Origin: Ferruginibacter sp.
GTDB taxonomy: Bacteria; Bacteroidota; Bacteroidia; Chitinophagales; Chitinophagaceae
NCBI GenBank assembly: GCA_019638485.1
Contig: JAHBTP010000003.1
Location: forward strand, 310,001-374,000
DNA length: 64,000 nt
Direction of reading: 5' to 3'
Shown: one piece after another, positions 26,981-35,875 of the stretch
Layout: each line of letters starts with the position of its first letter
Position numbering within the stretch: the first letter of the stretch is position 1
Position numbers and translations under genes: made by a program
The notes under the pieces: generated by a model
What the model saw: the letters and a program-made list of their open reading frames with translations, nothing else
Databases searched by the model: none
Told to the model about the DNA's origin: nothing

Positions 26981-29290
26981 TTACTTCTCATTAGAAATAA
27001 AAGGAGTTTTCTTTTCCGCGGTTTTCATCATTTTGATATTTGAAAAACTATAAAACAACTTAACAGAAAATAGCCGGTAGGGTGTTTTTGAATACATATA
27101 ACTCTCCCTTTTTTCAAATACGGTATAAGATTTGGCATTTCTGTTTTTTAATAAAAAATTATCTGCTATCAACCACATAGCCACCTTATTTTTTACAATG
27201 CTTTTATACCAGGATAAAGAGTATCTTGATGATGAGGCCGAGTAACCCTGCGATGTAAGCGGATTGGTAAACATTCTAAAAGAAAAATTCAAACTACCAA
27301 CCCGTTTATTTATTGGATAATAGACAGTATTAACAGAATAAAAATCTAAACCGGAATAATCTGTATTGAACTCACTGTTCTTATTATACCAATACATTAT
27401 TTCGTTAGAAGAGCTTATCACGATTTTCTTCCAAAGCGTAGTTTTCAAATCGAGGTTATATTCCACTCCTGTGGAATAGGCTCCTTCTTTAACTTGTGAT
27501 ACAAGCATACCTCTTGCAGAATCATAAACAGTAAAAGACTCAAAGCCATCAAATTTATAACTCAAACCAATACTATTAGTAATAACAGATTTTCTGCTGC
27601 TTGTAAGTGAAATTTTCCAAGAAACAGACTTACTCGGGTTTAATGCCGGATTGCCGATTTTCTCCTCTATCGGATTACTATAAGTACTAATTGGCGATTG
27701 TACAAAATCGGAAGGTGTATAAACAGAAAATTTCAAATTCGTAATAACCGATAAGCTATGCTTTAATAATTTCTTATACTTCACTTCAAAACGCGGTAAA
27801 ATAAAACTCTTTGTACCTATACCTATGTTTTTTCTAGTATAATACTCTGATTCAAAATTAAGTATCAGGGCTCTTTTTGCGTCCAGTTTCCTCATATACC
27901 AAATGTATGGTTTAAAAGAAAAAACAGACAATCCTGCGGAGTCGGGTTGGTAAAATAACAATTCTAAATTTGCACCGGTTAAGCTGTCAACTGAATACTT
28001 ATAATAATTCTGACCAATCTTCTTACCGTACACCTGCACACCACCATCTATTTTGTACCTTCCATCTTTACCCTCCTTAAAAACATCAAACTCAATAATC
28101 CAAACAGGTGCCAGCTTTCTTGACATATCTGCAATACTATCCAAGGCTTTATTACCAAATTGTGAATAGCTATTATTAATATCCGTTCTTGACCACTCTA
28201 ATGCGGTTGAAACGGACACATCTCCAATTTTTGTTTTTCGATTTATAAAACTCAGCGTTAATTTTGCAAGTGTATTGTTATTATTAATCTTTTGATCTTG
28301 ATTAATACTTAGAGATTCCAAATTTTTGTAACCGTAGTTTGCCTTCCAGTTGCTAATACTCCCGGTTAGGGCAAGATCTTTCGTTGAGTCTATTCTTAAG
28401 CCATAACCGAAATTACCGGCCAACTTGGTATATTTACATTTCGACTCAATATGGCGCATATCCATCAGTACCCCGTCATCATAAGTTTTAAAACCCTTTC
28501 CCACTTTATAATTATCCATAGCGTTACTTACTCCAAATGAATAATCAGATTTTTTATGCAGTACAGTCAGATTAAGTGAATTATTTAAATTTTTACGTTC
28601 ATCAAATTGGGTAGAAACAACCAATGATTTACCATAAATATTAGCACCATTAGTAAAAATATTTATCACCACTGAATAACCGCGGTTAGCAATACTCGCA
28701 GGCACCTCTGTTATCAGCTCTACCTTATAAATATCCGATGTCTTTATATTCTTCAACAATGCACTCCAGGTATTACCAATTCCTTTTCGCTCCTTTCCGT
28801 CAATTAAAAAAAGAATCTTTCCTTCATTTTTATACGTAATATTATCTCCTGAAAGAAATATAAATGGCAATCTTTGGAGAGCATAAAGTAGCGGTTGATT
28901 TCTGAAAATACTATCCCGTTGAGGATTATACTCAAACCCCGATAGCGTTTCCTTTACGAGCCGCCTTGTACCGGTAACAGTAACTTCTTTAAGTTCGGGT
29001 GTTGAAATTGAAATTGAAAGAGTTGTATCACTAAAAACAACAAGCCGCCTTATAGCAGGAAAAAGATACTCCTTAGCATAAAAATCAATATCCATCGGCA
29101 CTCCGGCTTTAACAAGTACGCGCTTATTCAAATCCGTGTGAATAATCCTGTTCGCTTGTGTTATGTGTACCTCAATATTTTTTACAATCTTACTGTCTAT
29201 TGTAAAAGAAATGTTACAGCTATCTTGTTGGGCAAAAACAATATCAGGAAACCAAAATATTATTAAAAAAAAGGAGAGGTATCTATGCAT
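26981..29290 (-). CDS. TonB-receptor-like outer-membrane beta-barrel protein
   Basis: A 769-residue outer-membrane protein. After a signal peptide ending FPDIVFAQ comes a small Ig/carboxypeptidase-like domain (to about 95). ELKEVTVTGTR follows, resembling the TonB-box/plug start, then a plug-like segment (QPLLYALQRLPFIFLSGDN, FLIDGKERKGIG, DIYKVELITEVPASIANRG). A long barrel of alternating aromatic strands fills the rest. It resembles the outer-membrane beta-barrel family grouped with TonB receptors in Bacteroidota. The substrate is unknown. It follows the CxxC lipoprotein gene by 9 bases, so it is in the same operon. Confidence 0.8.
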   Translation of the reverse strand: MHRYLSFFLIIFWFPDIVFAQQDSCNISFTIDSKIVKNIEVHITQANRIIHTDLNKRVLVKAGVPMDIDFYAKEYLFPAIRRLVVFSDTTLSISISTPELKEVTVTGTRRLVKETLSGFEYNPQRDSIFRNQPLLYALQRLPFIFLSGDNITYKNEGKILFLIDGKERKGIGNTWSALLKNIKTSDIYKVELITEVPASIANRGYSVVINIFTNGANIYGKSLVVSTQFDERKNLNNSLNLTVLHKKSDYSFGVSNAMDNYKVGKGFKTYDDGVLMDMRHIESKCKYTKLAGNFGYGLRIDSTKDLALTGSISNWKANYGYKNLESLSINQDQKINNNNTLAKLTLSFINRKTKIGDVSVSTALEWSRTDINNSYSQFGNKALDSIADMSRKLAPVWIIEFDVFKEGKDGRYKIDGGVQVYGKKIGQNYYKYSVDSLTGANLELLFYQPDSAGLSVFSFKPYIWYMRKLDAKRALILNFESEYYTRKNIGIGTKSFILPRFEVKYKKLLKHSLSVITNLKFSVYTPSDFVQSPISTYSNPIEEKIGNPALNPSKSVSWKISLTSSRKSVITNSIGLSYKFDGFESFTVYDSARGMLVSQVKEGAYSTGVEYNLDLKTTLWKKIVISSSNEIMYWYNKNSEFNTDYSGLDFYSVNTVYYPINKRVGSLNFSFRMFTNPLTSQGYSASSSRYSLSWYKSIVKNKVAMWLIADNFLLKNRNAKSYTVFEKRESYMYSKTPYRLFSVKLFYSFSNIKMMKTAEKKTPFISNEK

Positions 29291-29299
29291 TGGTATTCA

Positions 29300-29701
29300 T
29301 TAAGGTTCGAAATATTTTTTAAAATGAATTGCACCTCCTGCTTTTTCATACAATACAGGATAAATTTCCTTATCCTTTTCCTGATATTCAAAAAGGTTTA
29401 ACGAATCTATTAATATATTTTTTGCTAACAAAATGGATCTAAATCGTTGCTTAAACAATTTTTTTGATCCTATTCTTGTAAATACAAAAAAATACCTCTT
29501 TTCATTGGCATGGATAAAAGCCTCCTCCTCCACGCTGGTAATACAACCCGAACAACCTGACCCCGGAATAATAAAAATTAATGTACTATCCTCTAAATTC
29601 TTAGGGACAATTAGGTTAATGAAATTTTCTCCCTTTTCAATATTACAACCTTGGCATATCAGCAACAAAAGAGTACAAATAAAAATATATATTATCCTCA
29701 T
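29300..29701 (-). CDS. Lipoprotein with thioredoxin-like CxxC motif
   Basis: A 133-residue protein starting MRIIYIFICTLLLLICQGC, a lipoprotein signal with the lipid-accepting cysteine at 19. The strand LIFIIPGSGCSGCI (C50-x-x-C53) resembles the start of a thioredoxin-like fold with its redox pair, followed by EEEAFIHANEKRYFFVFT. The total is short for a full thioredoxin domain. The start is set at 29701 because the longer frame upstream has no signal peptide and lies within the preceding gene; even so, it overlaps that gene by 59 bases. A role in disulfide handling of the nearby four-cysteine peptide is conceivable but inferred. Confidence 0.68.
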   Translation of the reverse strand: MRIIYIFICTLLLLICQGCNIEKGENFINLIVPKNLEDSTLIFIIPGSGCSGCITSVEEEAFIHANEKRYFFVFTRIGSKKLFKQRFRSILLAKNILIDSLNLFEYQEKDKEIYPVLYEKAGGAIHFKKYFEP

Positions 29702-30821
29702 CCTTAATTTTATTATAATTTTGAAAATAAATACCTTTGGAAGTAACAAAATAAATTTTGGTATTAATCTCTGCCCCCAACTCCCCATAACCAATTAATT
29801 GGTAATTCATATTATATGCTAGTAAATATTTTTTTTGAATACCCAACCTGCCCTCATTAAGATATTGATTATCCGTTGGCTGAGCCAAAACTCGATAGAA
29901 ACATTTTTTATAAGGATTATAAATTATTTCACGAAAGGAAAATTGACTAAAATAATGCATTGCAATATCATTTCTCCTATTTAAACTATAATTAGAATTC
30001 ATTTCAGTAAAAGACTTACACTTGAAGGTTACTCCGGACTTCAAATTAATATATGATTCCTTTCCTGAAACAATATTAAATCTCGCTATTTTTTCAGAAG
30101 CCGGGAAAGAAACAAGAATAGTCGTGTCATCTACAACAGTTGAATAAGGAAACCTGAAATAAACACCACCCCAATTTTTACCATTGTATTCTGAAGGGAA
30201 GCTAACATAGTTTATAATTGTATCCTCATTAATCCACGCAACAGATTTTCTATCATTATTGCCCCCCTCTCTTTCACCAAGGCTAAATCCTACAATAAAA
30301 ATCCCTCCATGAAACAAAAGAGGGGTAATAGATGAAAATGTATTAGGTATTAGAACACCACCCATTCTCTCATTACCCATTCTCCAAGGGATTTTCGCTT
30401 TAATGACTAAACTTGTATCTATTAAATAGATATTATCCGGCTGTGAGCCAATTAAAAAAATACTATCGGTATTCTGAATCCAACCACCTTCAATTCCTAT
30501 TAAATCCCTTTCACCTTTATAATTTTTTGCTTTGGAGAGGTTTAAAACATTTGATCGCTTTTTTCTAAAATCAACAAGAGAAATGGTGTTAATCTCATTA
30601 TTATAAATCATTAAAATAGAATCTTTAAAGGATACGTTCCTCGGTGTATTTATTGTGAGCGAATCAATCGGAATAACCAAGCTGTCGGCCAATATAATTG
30701 TTTTATCCCCAACAATTACACTCCTCTCCTTTTTTAAACAGCTAAAACAAAAAATCGAAAAAAATACTAGAAGAAACGATTTTCTTATTTTTCTCCTAAT
30801 TAAAAAGTGTTTCCCTTTCAC
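29643..30821 (-). CDS. DUF4221-type six-bladed beta-propeller lipoprotein
   Basis: A 392-residue protein with a basic N-terminus (RRKIRKSFLLVFFSIFCFSC) and a lipid-accepting cysteine at 28. The body has repeating strand pairs expected of a propeller: INTPRNVSFKDSILMIYNNEINTISLVD, DSIFLIGSQPDNIYLID, TTILVSFPASEKIARFNI and KKYLLAYNMNYQLIGYGE. Pattern and size fit DUF4221-like proteins of Bacteroidota, which are surface or periplasmic and of unknown function. It starts with GTG; no ATG lies near. It is the first gene of the minus-strand operon, divergent from the XRE regulator 86 bases away. Confidence 0.7.
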   Translation of the reverse strand: MKGKHFLIRRKIRKSFLLVFFSIFCFSCLKKERSVIVGDKTIILADSLVIPIDSLTINTPRNVSFKDSILMIYNNEINTISLVDFRKKRSNVLNLSKAKNYKGERDLIGIEGGWIQNTDSIFLIGSQPDNIYLIDTSLVIKAKIPWRMGNERMGGVLIPNTFSSITPLLFHGGIFIVGFSLGEREGGNNDRKSVAWINEDTIINYVSFPSEYNGKNWGGVYFRFPYSTVVDDTTILVSFPASEKIARFNIVSGKESYINLKSGVTFKCKSFTEMNSNYSLNRRNDIAMHYFSQFSFREIIYNPYKKCFYRVLAQPTDNQYLNEGRLGIQKKYLLAYNMNYQLIGYGELGAEINTKIYFVTSKGIYFQNYNKIKDEDNIYFYLYSFVADMPRL

Positions 30822-30860
30822 TTCCTAAAGTTATATTCACAAGCAGCTATTCAAAAATTC

Positions 30861-30896
30861 ATATTTGAAATAAATATATTATTTTTGGAAATAAAA
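30861..30896. promoter_or_regulatory. Direct repeats and -7 element between propeller gene and XRE regulator
   Basis: ATATTTGAAATAAA (30861-30874) and TATTTTTGGAAATAAAA (30880-30896) are imperfect direct repeats about 19 bases apart. The second contains TATTTTTG (30880-30887), an exact TAnnTTTG match 20 bases before the XRE ATG. Repeats over the promoter suggest a binding site, perhaps for the regulator itself. Confidence 0.4.
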
Positions 30897-30907
30897 TTAT
30901 ACCCTCC

Positions 30908-31246
30908 ATGGACTTCGGTACAAAACTTAAGAAAATTCGGAAAGAACATAATTTGAATCAAGACCAAATGGCTGAGATTTTATTTACTACACAGGGAAAT
31001 TATAGTCAATTTGAAAATAACAACAGGATACCCTCATTAGATATTATAAAACGTTTAGTTGAAAAATTTAATCTTGACGCGAATTGGCTTTTATCATCCA
31101 CACAAGATCAAACAAATAACTTTATGGATAACAGTTCTTGCCAAATTGCCTTTTTAAAAACAGAGAAATTTTATTTGGGAAGCGATCAAATTGAAGACCT
31201 GAATAAAAAACTAGATTTATTAATCGAATTACTGTCTAAAAGTTAA
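30908..31246 (+). CDS. XRE-family helix-turn-helix regulator
   Basis: A 112-residue protein. Residues 4-65 form a Cro/C1-type HTH: FGTKLKKIRKEHNLNQDQMA, then GNYSQFENNNRIPSLDIIKRLVEKF and the LDANWLLS end. The C-terminal helix (DQIEDLNKKLDLLIELL) probably dimerises. It is divergent from the propeller/CxxC/receptor/peptide operon and is the obvious candidate regulator of it. That link is by position only. Confidence 0.87.
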   Translation: MDFGTKLKKIRKEHNLNQDQMAEILFTTQGNYSQFENNNRIPSLDIIKRLVEKFNLDANWLLSSTQDQTNNFMDNSSCQIAFLKTEKFYLGSDQIEDLNKKLDLLIELLSKS

Positions 31247-31270
31247 TAGAACTTCCGCCTCTCAACAAAA

Positions 31271-33106
31271 TCACTTTACCTCCTGCATCTCTATCAGCCG
31301 GCTGTATCTGCCGTGCAGCGCCATTAACGCATCGTGGGTGCCGCGCTCTACAATCTCGCCCTTATCCATTACAATAATTTCATCGGCATGGCGAACAGTG
31401 CTGAGCCTATGAGCAATAACAAGGGAGGTACGGTTACTCATCAGGTTGTTGATAGCATCTTGAACCAATCTTTCGCTTTCTGTATCTAAAGATGATGTGG
31501 CTTCATCTAAAATAAGTATGGGCGGATTTTTAAGTACGGCTCGTGCAATGGTAATTCGCTGGCGCTCCCCACCGCTCAGCTTGCCGCCACGCTCGCCAAT
31601 AAGGGTATCATACCCTTCGGTTTTTTTTTCTATAAACCCGGCAGCATTGGCAACCCGGGCAGCCTGCTTTACTTCTTCTTCGGCAGCCTCCGGCTTACCA
31701 AGCTTTATATTTTCACTGATACCGGCATTAAATAAAATCGGTTCCTGCGTTACCATACCGATATGGTTACGCACAGATGACAAAGAATATTTTTTAATAT
31801 TCACCCCATCAATCAACACCTCCCCTTCTGAGGCATCAATAAACCGTGGTATCAAATCTGCCAGGGTGCTCTTGCCCGATCCGCTGCTGCCTACCAATGC
31901 CACAGTTTTCCCCTTTTTCAATACCAAATTAATATTTCGCAACACGGCTTTATCGCTGTAAGAAAACGAAACATTTTTAAGTTCAATTGAATCCTGAAAC
32001 TGCTTTAGTTCAATCGGATTTACAGGATCTTCTATTACAACCGGTTCGTTAATCAACGCTTCAATTCGCTCAATACTTGCAGCCCCGCGATGTACATTGT
32101 AAGAGGCATTCGAAAGCGCCTTTAATGGCTGTATTAATTGAGAAAATATGGCAATGTACGCCAGAAAATCACCGGCATTTAAACCAAGTGTTGCATCTCC
32201 TTTCAACACCAATGTTCCGCCATAATAAAGAATACACAATACGGTGGTTACGCCCAACGCCTCAGATACCGGCGATGCCAGATCTCGCCTACGGTTAGCC
32301 TGATTTTTATAACGAAACAGTTTTTCATTTTCATCATCAAACTTTTTGTTGATGCGCTTCTCGGCATTAAATGCCTGTATCACCCTCATCCCGCCCAATG
32401 TTTCTTCAATGGTAGAAAATATCACTCCAAATTGTTGTAATGCCCGCTTGTTTTCTTTTTTTAATGCCCTGCCGATGCGTCCGAGTATCAACCCCGCTAC
32501 CGGTAAAAAAATTAAAAGAAAAACAGTTAGCTGGGGACTGAGTATAACAAGATAAATCAACGACAGTAAGATAGTAATTGGCTCTTTAAATGTTGACTCC
32601 AGCACATTCACCGTTGAACTTTCCACCTCACTCAAATCATTCGACAGCTTGCTGAGTAAATCCCCCTTTTTCTGTTCCGTAAAATATCCTACCGGTAAAC
32701 ACAATATTTTATCAAACATATTCTTGCGCATATCATTTAATATCCGGTTACGAATCGGATTTAAAAAATATACACTGAGGTATGCAAATAAATTCTTCAT
32801 CAAAATTGCAATGAAGATGACGATACAAATAATTAGCAGTGCCTTAATATTTCCATTGGGCTGGATAATAACATTATGCAACCATTCATTAAAATATAAA
32901 ATAGGATTTAGGGAACCGATTCCGCTTGTCTTTTCACCCAAATCCTTCATAGCATCTCCCTGATTAAAAATGAGCAGCAGAAAGGGGCTTAACATACCCA
33001 GTGAAAAAACACTAAAAATGGAAGAAAGGATGTTAAATGAAAAATAAGTAGCCAGTAAGCGAGGATACCGCCTGATATACTTAAAAATAACACCCAAACT
33101 CTTCAT
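31271..33106 (-). CDS. MsbA-like ABC exporter (fused permease and ATPase)
   Basis: A 611-residue ABC half-transporter working as a dimer in the inner membrane. Six hydrophobic segments fill the first ~340 residues. The nucleotide-binding domain has Walker A GSSGSGKST (near 402), signature LSGGERQR, Walker B ILILDEATSSLD and the H-loop IAHRLSTV. It resembles MsbA and related lipid or peptide exporters; the substrate cannot be read from sequence. The start at 33106 (MKSLGVIFKYIRRY) is preferred over one nine codons upstream. It is divergent from rbfA. Confidence 0.9.
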   Translation of the reverse strand: MKSLGVIFKYIRRYPRLLATYFSFNILSSIFSVFSLGMLSPFLLLIFNQGDAMKDLGEKTSGIGSLNPILYFNEWLHNVIIQPNGNIKALLIICIVIFIAILMKNLFAYLSVYFLNPIRNRILNDMRKNMFDKILCLPVGYFTEQKKGDLLSKLSNDLSEVESSTVNVLESTFKEPITILLSLIYLVILSPQLTVFLLIFLPVAGLILGRIGRALKKENKRALQQFGVIFSTIEETLGGMRVIQAFNAEKRINKKFDDENEKLFRYKNQANRRRDLASPVSEALGVTTVLCILYYGGTLVLKGDATLGLNAGDFLAYIAIFSQLIQPLKALSNASYNVHRGAASIERIEALINEPVVIEDPVNPIELKQFQDSIELKNVSFSYSDKAVLRNINLVLKKGKTVALVGSSGSGKSTLADLIPRFIDASEGEVLIDGVNIKKYSLSSVRNHIGMVTQEPILFNAGISENIKLGKPEAAEEEVKQAARVANAAGFIEKKTEGYDTLIGERGGKLSGGERQRITIARAVLKNPPILILDEATSSLDTESERLVQDAINNLMSNRTSLVIAHRLSTVRHADEIIVMDKGEIVERGTHDALMALHGRYSRLIEMQEVK

Positions 33107-33171
33107 GCCGTAAATTAAAAATTTAAACGGCACAAAGTAAGTAAATTTACCCCTTATTAAACGGGTTTATT

Positions 33172-33549
33172 ATGTTAGAAGGAAAAAGACAAAAACAAGT
33201 AGCTGCAGTTATCCAAAAGGATTTAAATGATATCTTCCAAAAACTTGGACTGAATATGATACAGGGAGGAATGGTATCTATTGCTTCTGTAAAGATTACT
33301 CCTGACTTACACGAAGCAAGGGTGTACTTGAGCTTCTTTAAAGTAAATGATACAAAACAAGCTTTAAAAACTATTGAAGACAAAGCCTGGGAAATAAAAA
33401 AACTGCTTACCTCAAGTGTACGACATCAATTTCGAACCATGCCGGTTTTGTCATATTTTATTGACGATACATTAGAATATGTTGACAAAATGGAAAAGTT
33501 ATTTAAAGATATACACGAGCAGGATAAAAAGATTTCAGGTGATAAATAA
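33172..33549 (+). CDS. rbfA: Ribosome-binding factor A
   Basis: RbfA helps the maturation of the 30S ribosomal subunit. The 125-residue KH-fold protein shows the expected N-terminus RQKQVAAVIQKDLNDIF, then VSIASVKITPDLHEARVYLSFF, and near the end RTMPVLSYFIDDTLEYVDKMEKLF. Length and order match the family. The LolC/E-like permease follows after 9 bases, so the two probably share a transcript. A TAAATTTA element (one mismatch to TAnnTTTG) lies near 33141. Confidence 0.93.
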   Translation: MLEGKRQKQVAAVIQKDLNDIFQKLGLNMIQGGMVSIASVKITPDLHEARVYLSFFKVNDTKQALKTIEDKAWEIKKLLTSSVRHQFRTMPVLSYFIDDTLEYVDKMEKLFKDIHEQDKKISGDK

Positions 33550-33558
33550 TTCTTTTGC

Positions 33559-34776
33559 ATGTATGTAAAATTTGCGTGGCGTTATTTTAAAGCAAAAAAA
33601 TCGGCCAATGCCATTAATATCATTGCCTGGGTTACTGTATCTGTAATTGCATTTGCTACTTGTTGCCAAATTTTAGTTTTAAGTGTATTTAATGGCTTTG
33701 AAGATTTAGTACGCACGTTATACAGCTCCTTTTATTCGGACATTCGGATTGGTCCGCATGCTGGGAAGACTATCTTCCTATCTCCACAAGATTTTCAAAG
33801 GATAAAAAAACAACCATACATCGCTGCATCATCCTTGGTAATTGAAGAAAAGGCATTGTTGCAAAATGGCGAAGCTCAAACGGTAGTTAACTTAAAAGGG
33901 GTTGATAATAATTATCAGCAAGTAACAAAAATAGAAGACAACTTATTATATGGTGACTTCAATATCGGTACTACCGAAAATCCGGGACTAATAATGGGTT
34001 TAGGAATACAGAATGCAACGGGAATATCCATTAACCCCGCATTTCAAACCGACCGAGTAACGCTCATACTTCCAAAAAAGACAACCAGTAACAATCCACT
34101 CGAATCTATTAGTGAAGGTAACATTATAGGAACAGGTGTGTTTGCTATTCAACAAGATTTTGACAACCAGTATGCATTAACAAATATTGATTTCGTAAAA
34201 GAAATGTTACATGCTGCCGCAAACGAATATTCTGCAGTTGAAATAAAATTAAAACCAAACCAAAAACCGAATGTAGCCAAACATAAATTAGAAAAGCTAC
34301 TTGGCAATAAGTTTATTGTTCAAACAAAGTATGAACAAAATACTAATCTGTATCGTACCATGCGCACAGAAAAATGGGCAATCTTTGCTATACTCACGCT
34401 TATCCTTATCATTGCTGCATTTAATATGATTAGTGCTTTAACAATGTTGGTTTTAGAAAAAAAACAGGACATTGCCATTTTGCAAAGTATGGGTGCTTCT
34501 CCCCAAAAAGTACAAAAAATCTTTTTAAGCGAAGGTATATTATTGGGGGTGATAGGTGCCGTAACCGGAATTTCTTTAGCAATAGTTATCTGTTTGCTAC
34601 AGTTGAAGTATAAATTGATACCGCTTGCAGGTGGTAGTTTTTTAATAGATTATTTTCCTGTAAAATTATTGTGGACAGACTTTGTATTAGTATCCTTTAC
34701 CACATTAATCATCACCTTTATTGCCTCTTGGCTACCTGCATTAAAAGCGGCTAAACAAACGCTTACCTTACGTTAA
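33559..34776 (+). CDS. LolC/E-like ABC transporter permease (FtsX domain)
   Basis: A 405-residue inner-membrane protein with the lipoprotein-releasing (LolC/LolE) layout. There is one membrane helix at the N-terminus (INIIAWVTVSVIAFATCCQILVL). A large periplasmic domain follows (about 45-265), then three helices in the FtsX domain (FAILTLILIIAAFNMISALTM, the VIGAVTGISLAIVICLL region and the VLVSFTTLIITFIASWLP end). The motif EKKQDIAILQSMGASPQKVQKIFLSEG is typical of the cytoplasmic coupling loop. No ATPase partner is adjacent. The stop abuts the stop of the convergent transketolase gene. Confidence 0.85.
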   Translation: MYVKFAWRYFKAKKSANAINIIAWVTVSVIAFATCCQILVLSVFNGFEDLVRTLYSSFYSDIRIGPHAGKTIFLSPQDFQRIKKQPYIAASSLVIEEKALLQNGEAQTVVNLKGVDNNYQQVTKIEDNLLYGDFNIGTTENPGLIMGLGIQNATGISINPAFQTDRVTLILPKKTTSNNPLESISEGNIIGTGVFAIQQDFDNQYALTNIDFVKEMLHAAANEYSAVEIKLKPNQKPNVAKHKLEKLLGNKFIVQTKYEQNTNLYRTMRTEKWAIFAILTLILIIAAFNMISALTMLVLEKKQDIAILQSMGASPQKVQKIFLSEGILLGVIGAVTGISLAIVICLLQLKYKLIPLAGGSFLIDYFPVKLLWTDFVLVSFTTLIITFIASWLPALKAAKQTLTLR

Positions 34777-35619
34777 TTAATAATCGCCAATAGTTTCAGG
34801 AAGCTGACTCAATGCATTTTTCAATTGATCATCATTAGGAGCAATTCCATGCCATTCATGGGTGCCTGTCATAAAATCAACACCAAATCCCATTTCAGTA
34901 TGCATGATAATAACAACCGGCTTTTCTTTTAACGCATGAAACTTAGCCTCTTCAAGTCCCTTTACAACTGCAGCCATATTATTGCCTTCCATTTCTCTCA
35001 CATTCCAGTTAAAAGCATCCAGCTTCATCCTAAGGCTATCCAGTGACATTACGTTATCCGTTGAACCATCTATTTGCTGCCTATTGTGGTCAATGGTAAT
35101 AATCAGGTTATCTACTTTTTTATGTGCAGCAAACATCAATGCTTCCCAGTTTTGGCCCTCATCCAATTCACCATCACCATGCAGTGAGAAAACCAGATTA
35201 TCATCGTTATTATATTTTTTTGCTAAAGCAGCTCCAATAGCCACACTCATACCTTGGCCTAATGAGCCTGAAGCAACACGCACACCGGGTAAACTTTCAT
35301 GCGTAGTAGGATGCCCCTGTAGGCGGCTATTAATCTTTCTAAAGGTTCCTAACTCTTCCAAAGGAAAATATCCTGCCCTTGCTAAAACACTATAAAAAGC
35401 CGGAGAAATATGCCCGTTACTCAAAAAAAATAAATCTTCGCCAATACCGTCCATACTAAACCCCGGGTTACGACGCATTATTCCGAAATACAATGCAACT
35501 AAAAAATCAGTACATCCCAATGATCCTCCGGGGTGTCCGCTTTGGACTCCATGAACCATTCTAAGAATATCCCTTCTTACCTGACCGGCAATTTGTTCAA
35601 GTTCCTGTACTGTTTTCAT
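34777..35619 (-). CDS. Transketolase, N-terminal (TPP-binding) subunit
   Basis: A 280-residue protein equal to the first third of a full transketolase, an enzyme of the pentose-phosphate pathway. Seen are the GHPGGSLGCTDFLVALY start, SNGHISPAFYS, GSLGQGMSVAIGAALA and the TPP-binding motif GDGELDEGQNWEAL...DHNRQQIDG. The gene stops where full-length enzymes continue, so it is the N-half of a split transketolase. The C-half (pyrimidine-binding and C-terminal domains) is not adjacent or in the window. A TAGGTTTG promoter element lies 22 bases upstream. Confidence 0.92.
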   Translation of the reverse strand: MKTVQELEQIAGQVRRDILRMVHGVQSGHPGGSLGCTDFLVALYFGIMRRNPGFSMDGIGEDLFFLSNGHISPAFYSVLARAGYFPLEELGTFRKINSRLQGHPTTHESLPGVRVASGSLGQGMSVAIGAALAKKYNNDDNLVFSLHGDGELDEGQNWEALMFAAHKKVDNLIITIDHNRQQIDGSTDNVMSLDSLRMKLDAFNWNVREMEGNNMAAVVKGLEEAKFHALKEKPVVIIMHTEMGFGVDFMTGTHEWHGIAPNDDQLKNALSQLPETIGDY

Positions 35620-35640
35620 AACCTTTTTATTAAATTTTTA

Positions 35641-35648
35641 CAAACCTA
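35641..35648 (-). promoter_or_regulatory. Bacteroidota -7 promoter element before transketolase N-half
   Basis: Minus strand TAGGTTTG, an exact TAnnTTTG match, 22 bases before the ATG at 35619. TTGAC lies 11 bases further upstream. Confidence 0.45.
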
Positions 35649-35875
35649 CTTTAAAAGTCAACACGTTGCAAAATAGATAAGGCTAATTATAACAATTAAT
35701 ACTATAAACAGCGTATTATTCGTTTATTTTAAAGGATAAGTAATTAATTTTTTGATGCCAAATGAAAATATTTTAACTTACCACCTTGAAATTATGGTTA
35801 CATGTACAAAATAGTCTTCCCGGCTGCCATATTTTACATTTTGTACTGTGAACCATACTGATTTAATCTACTCGC

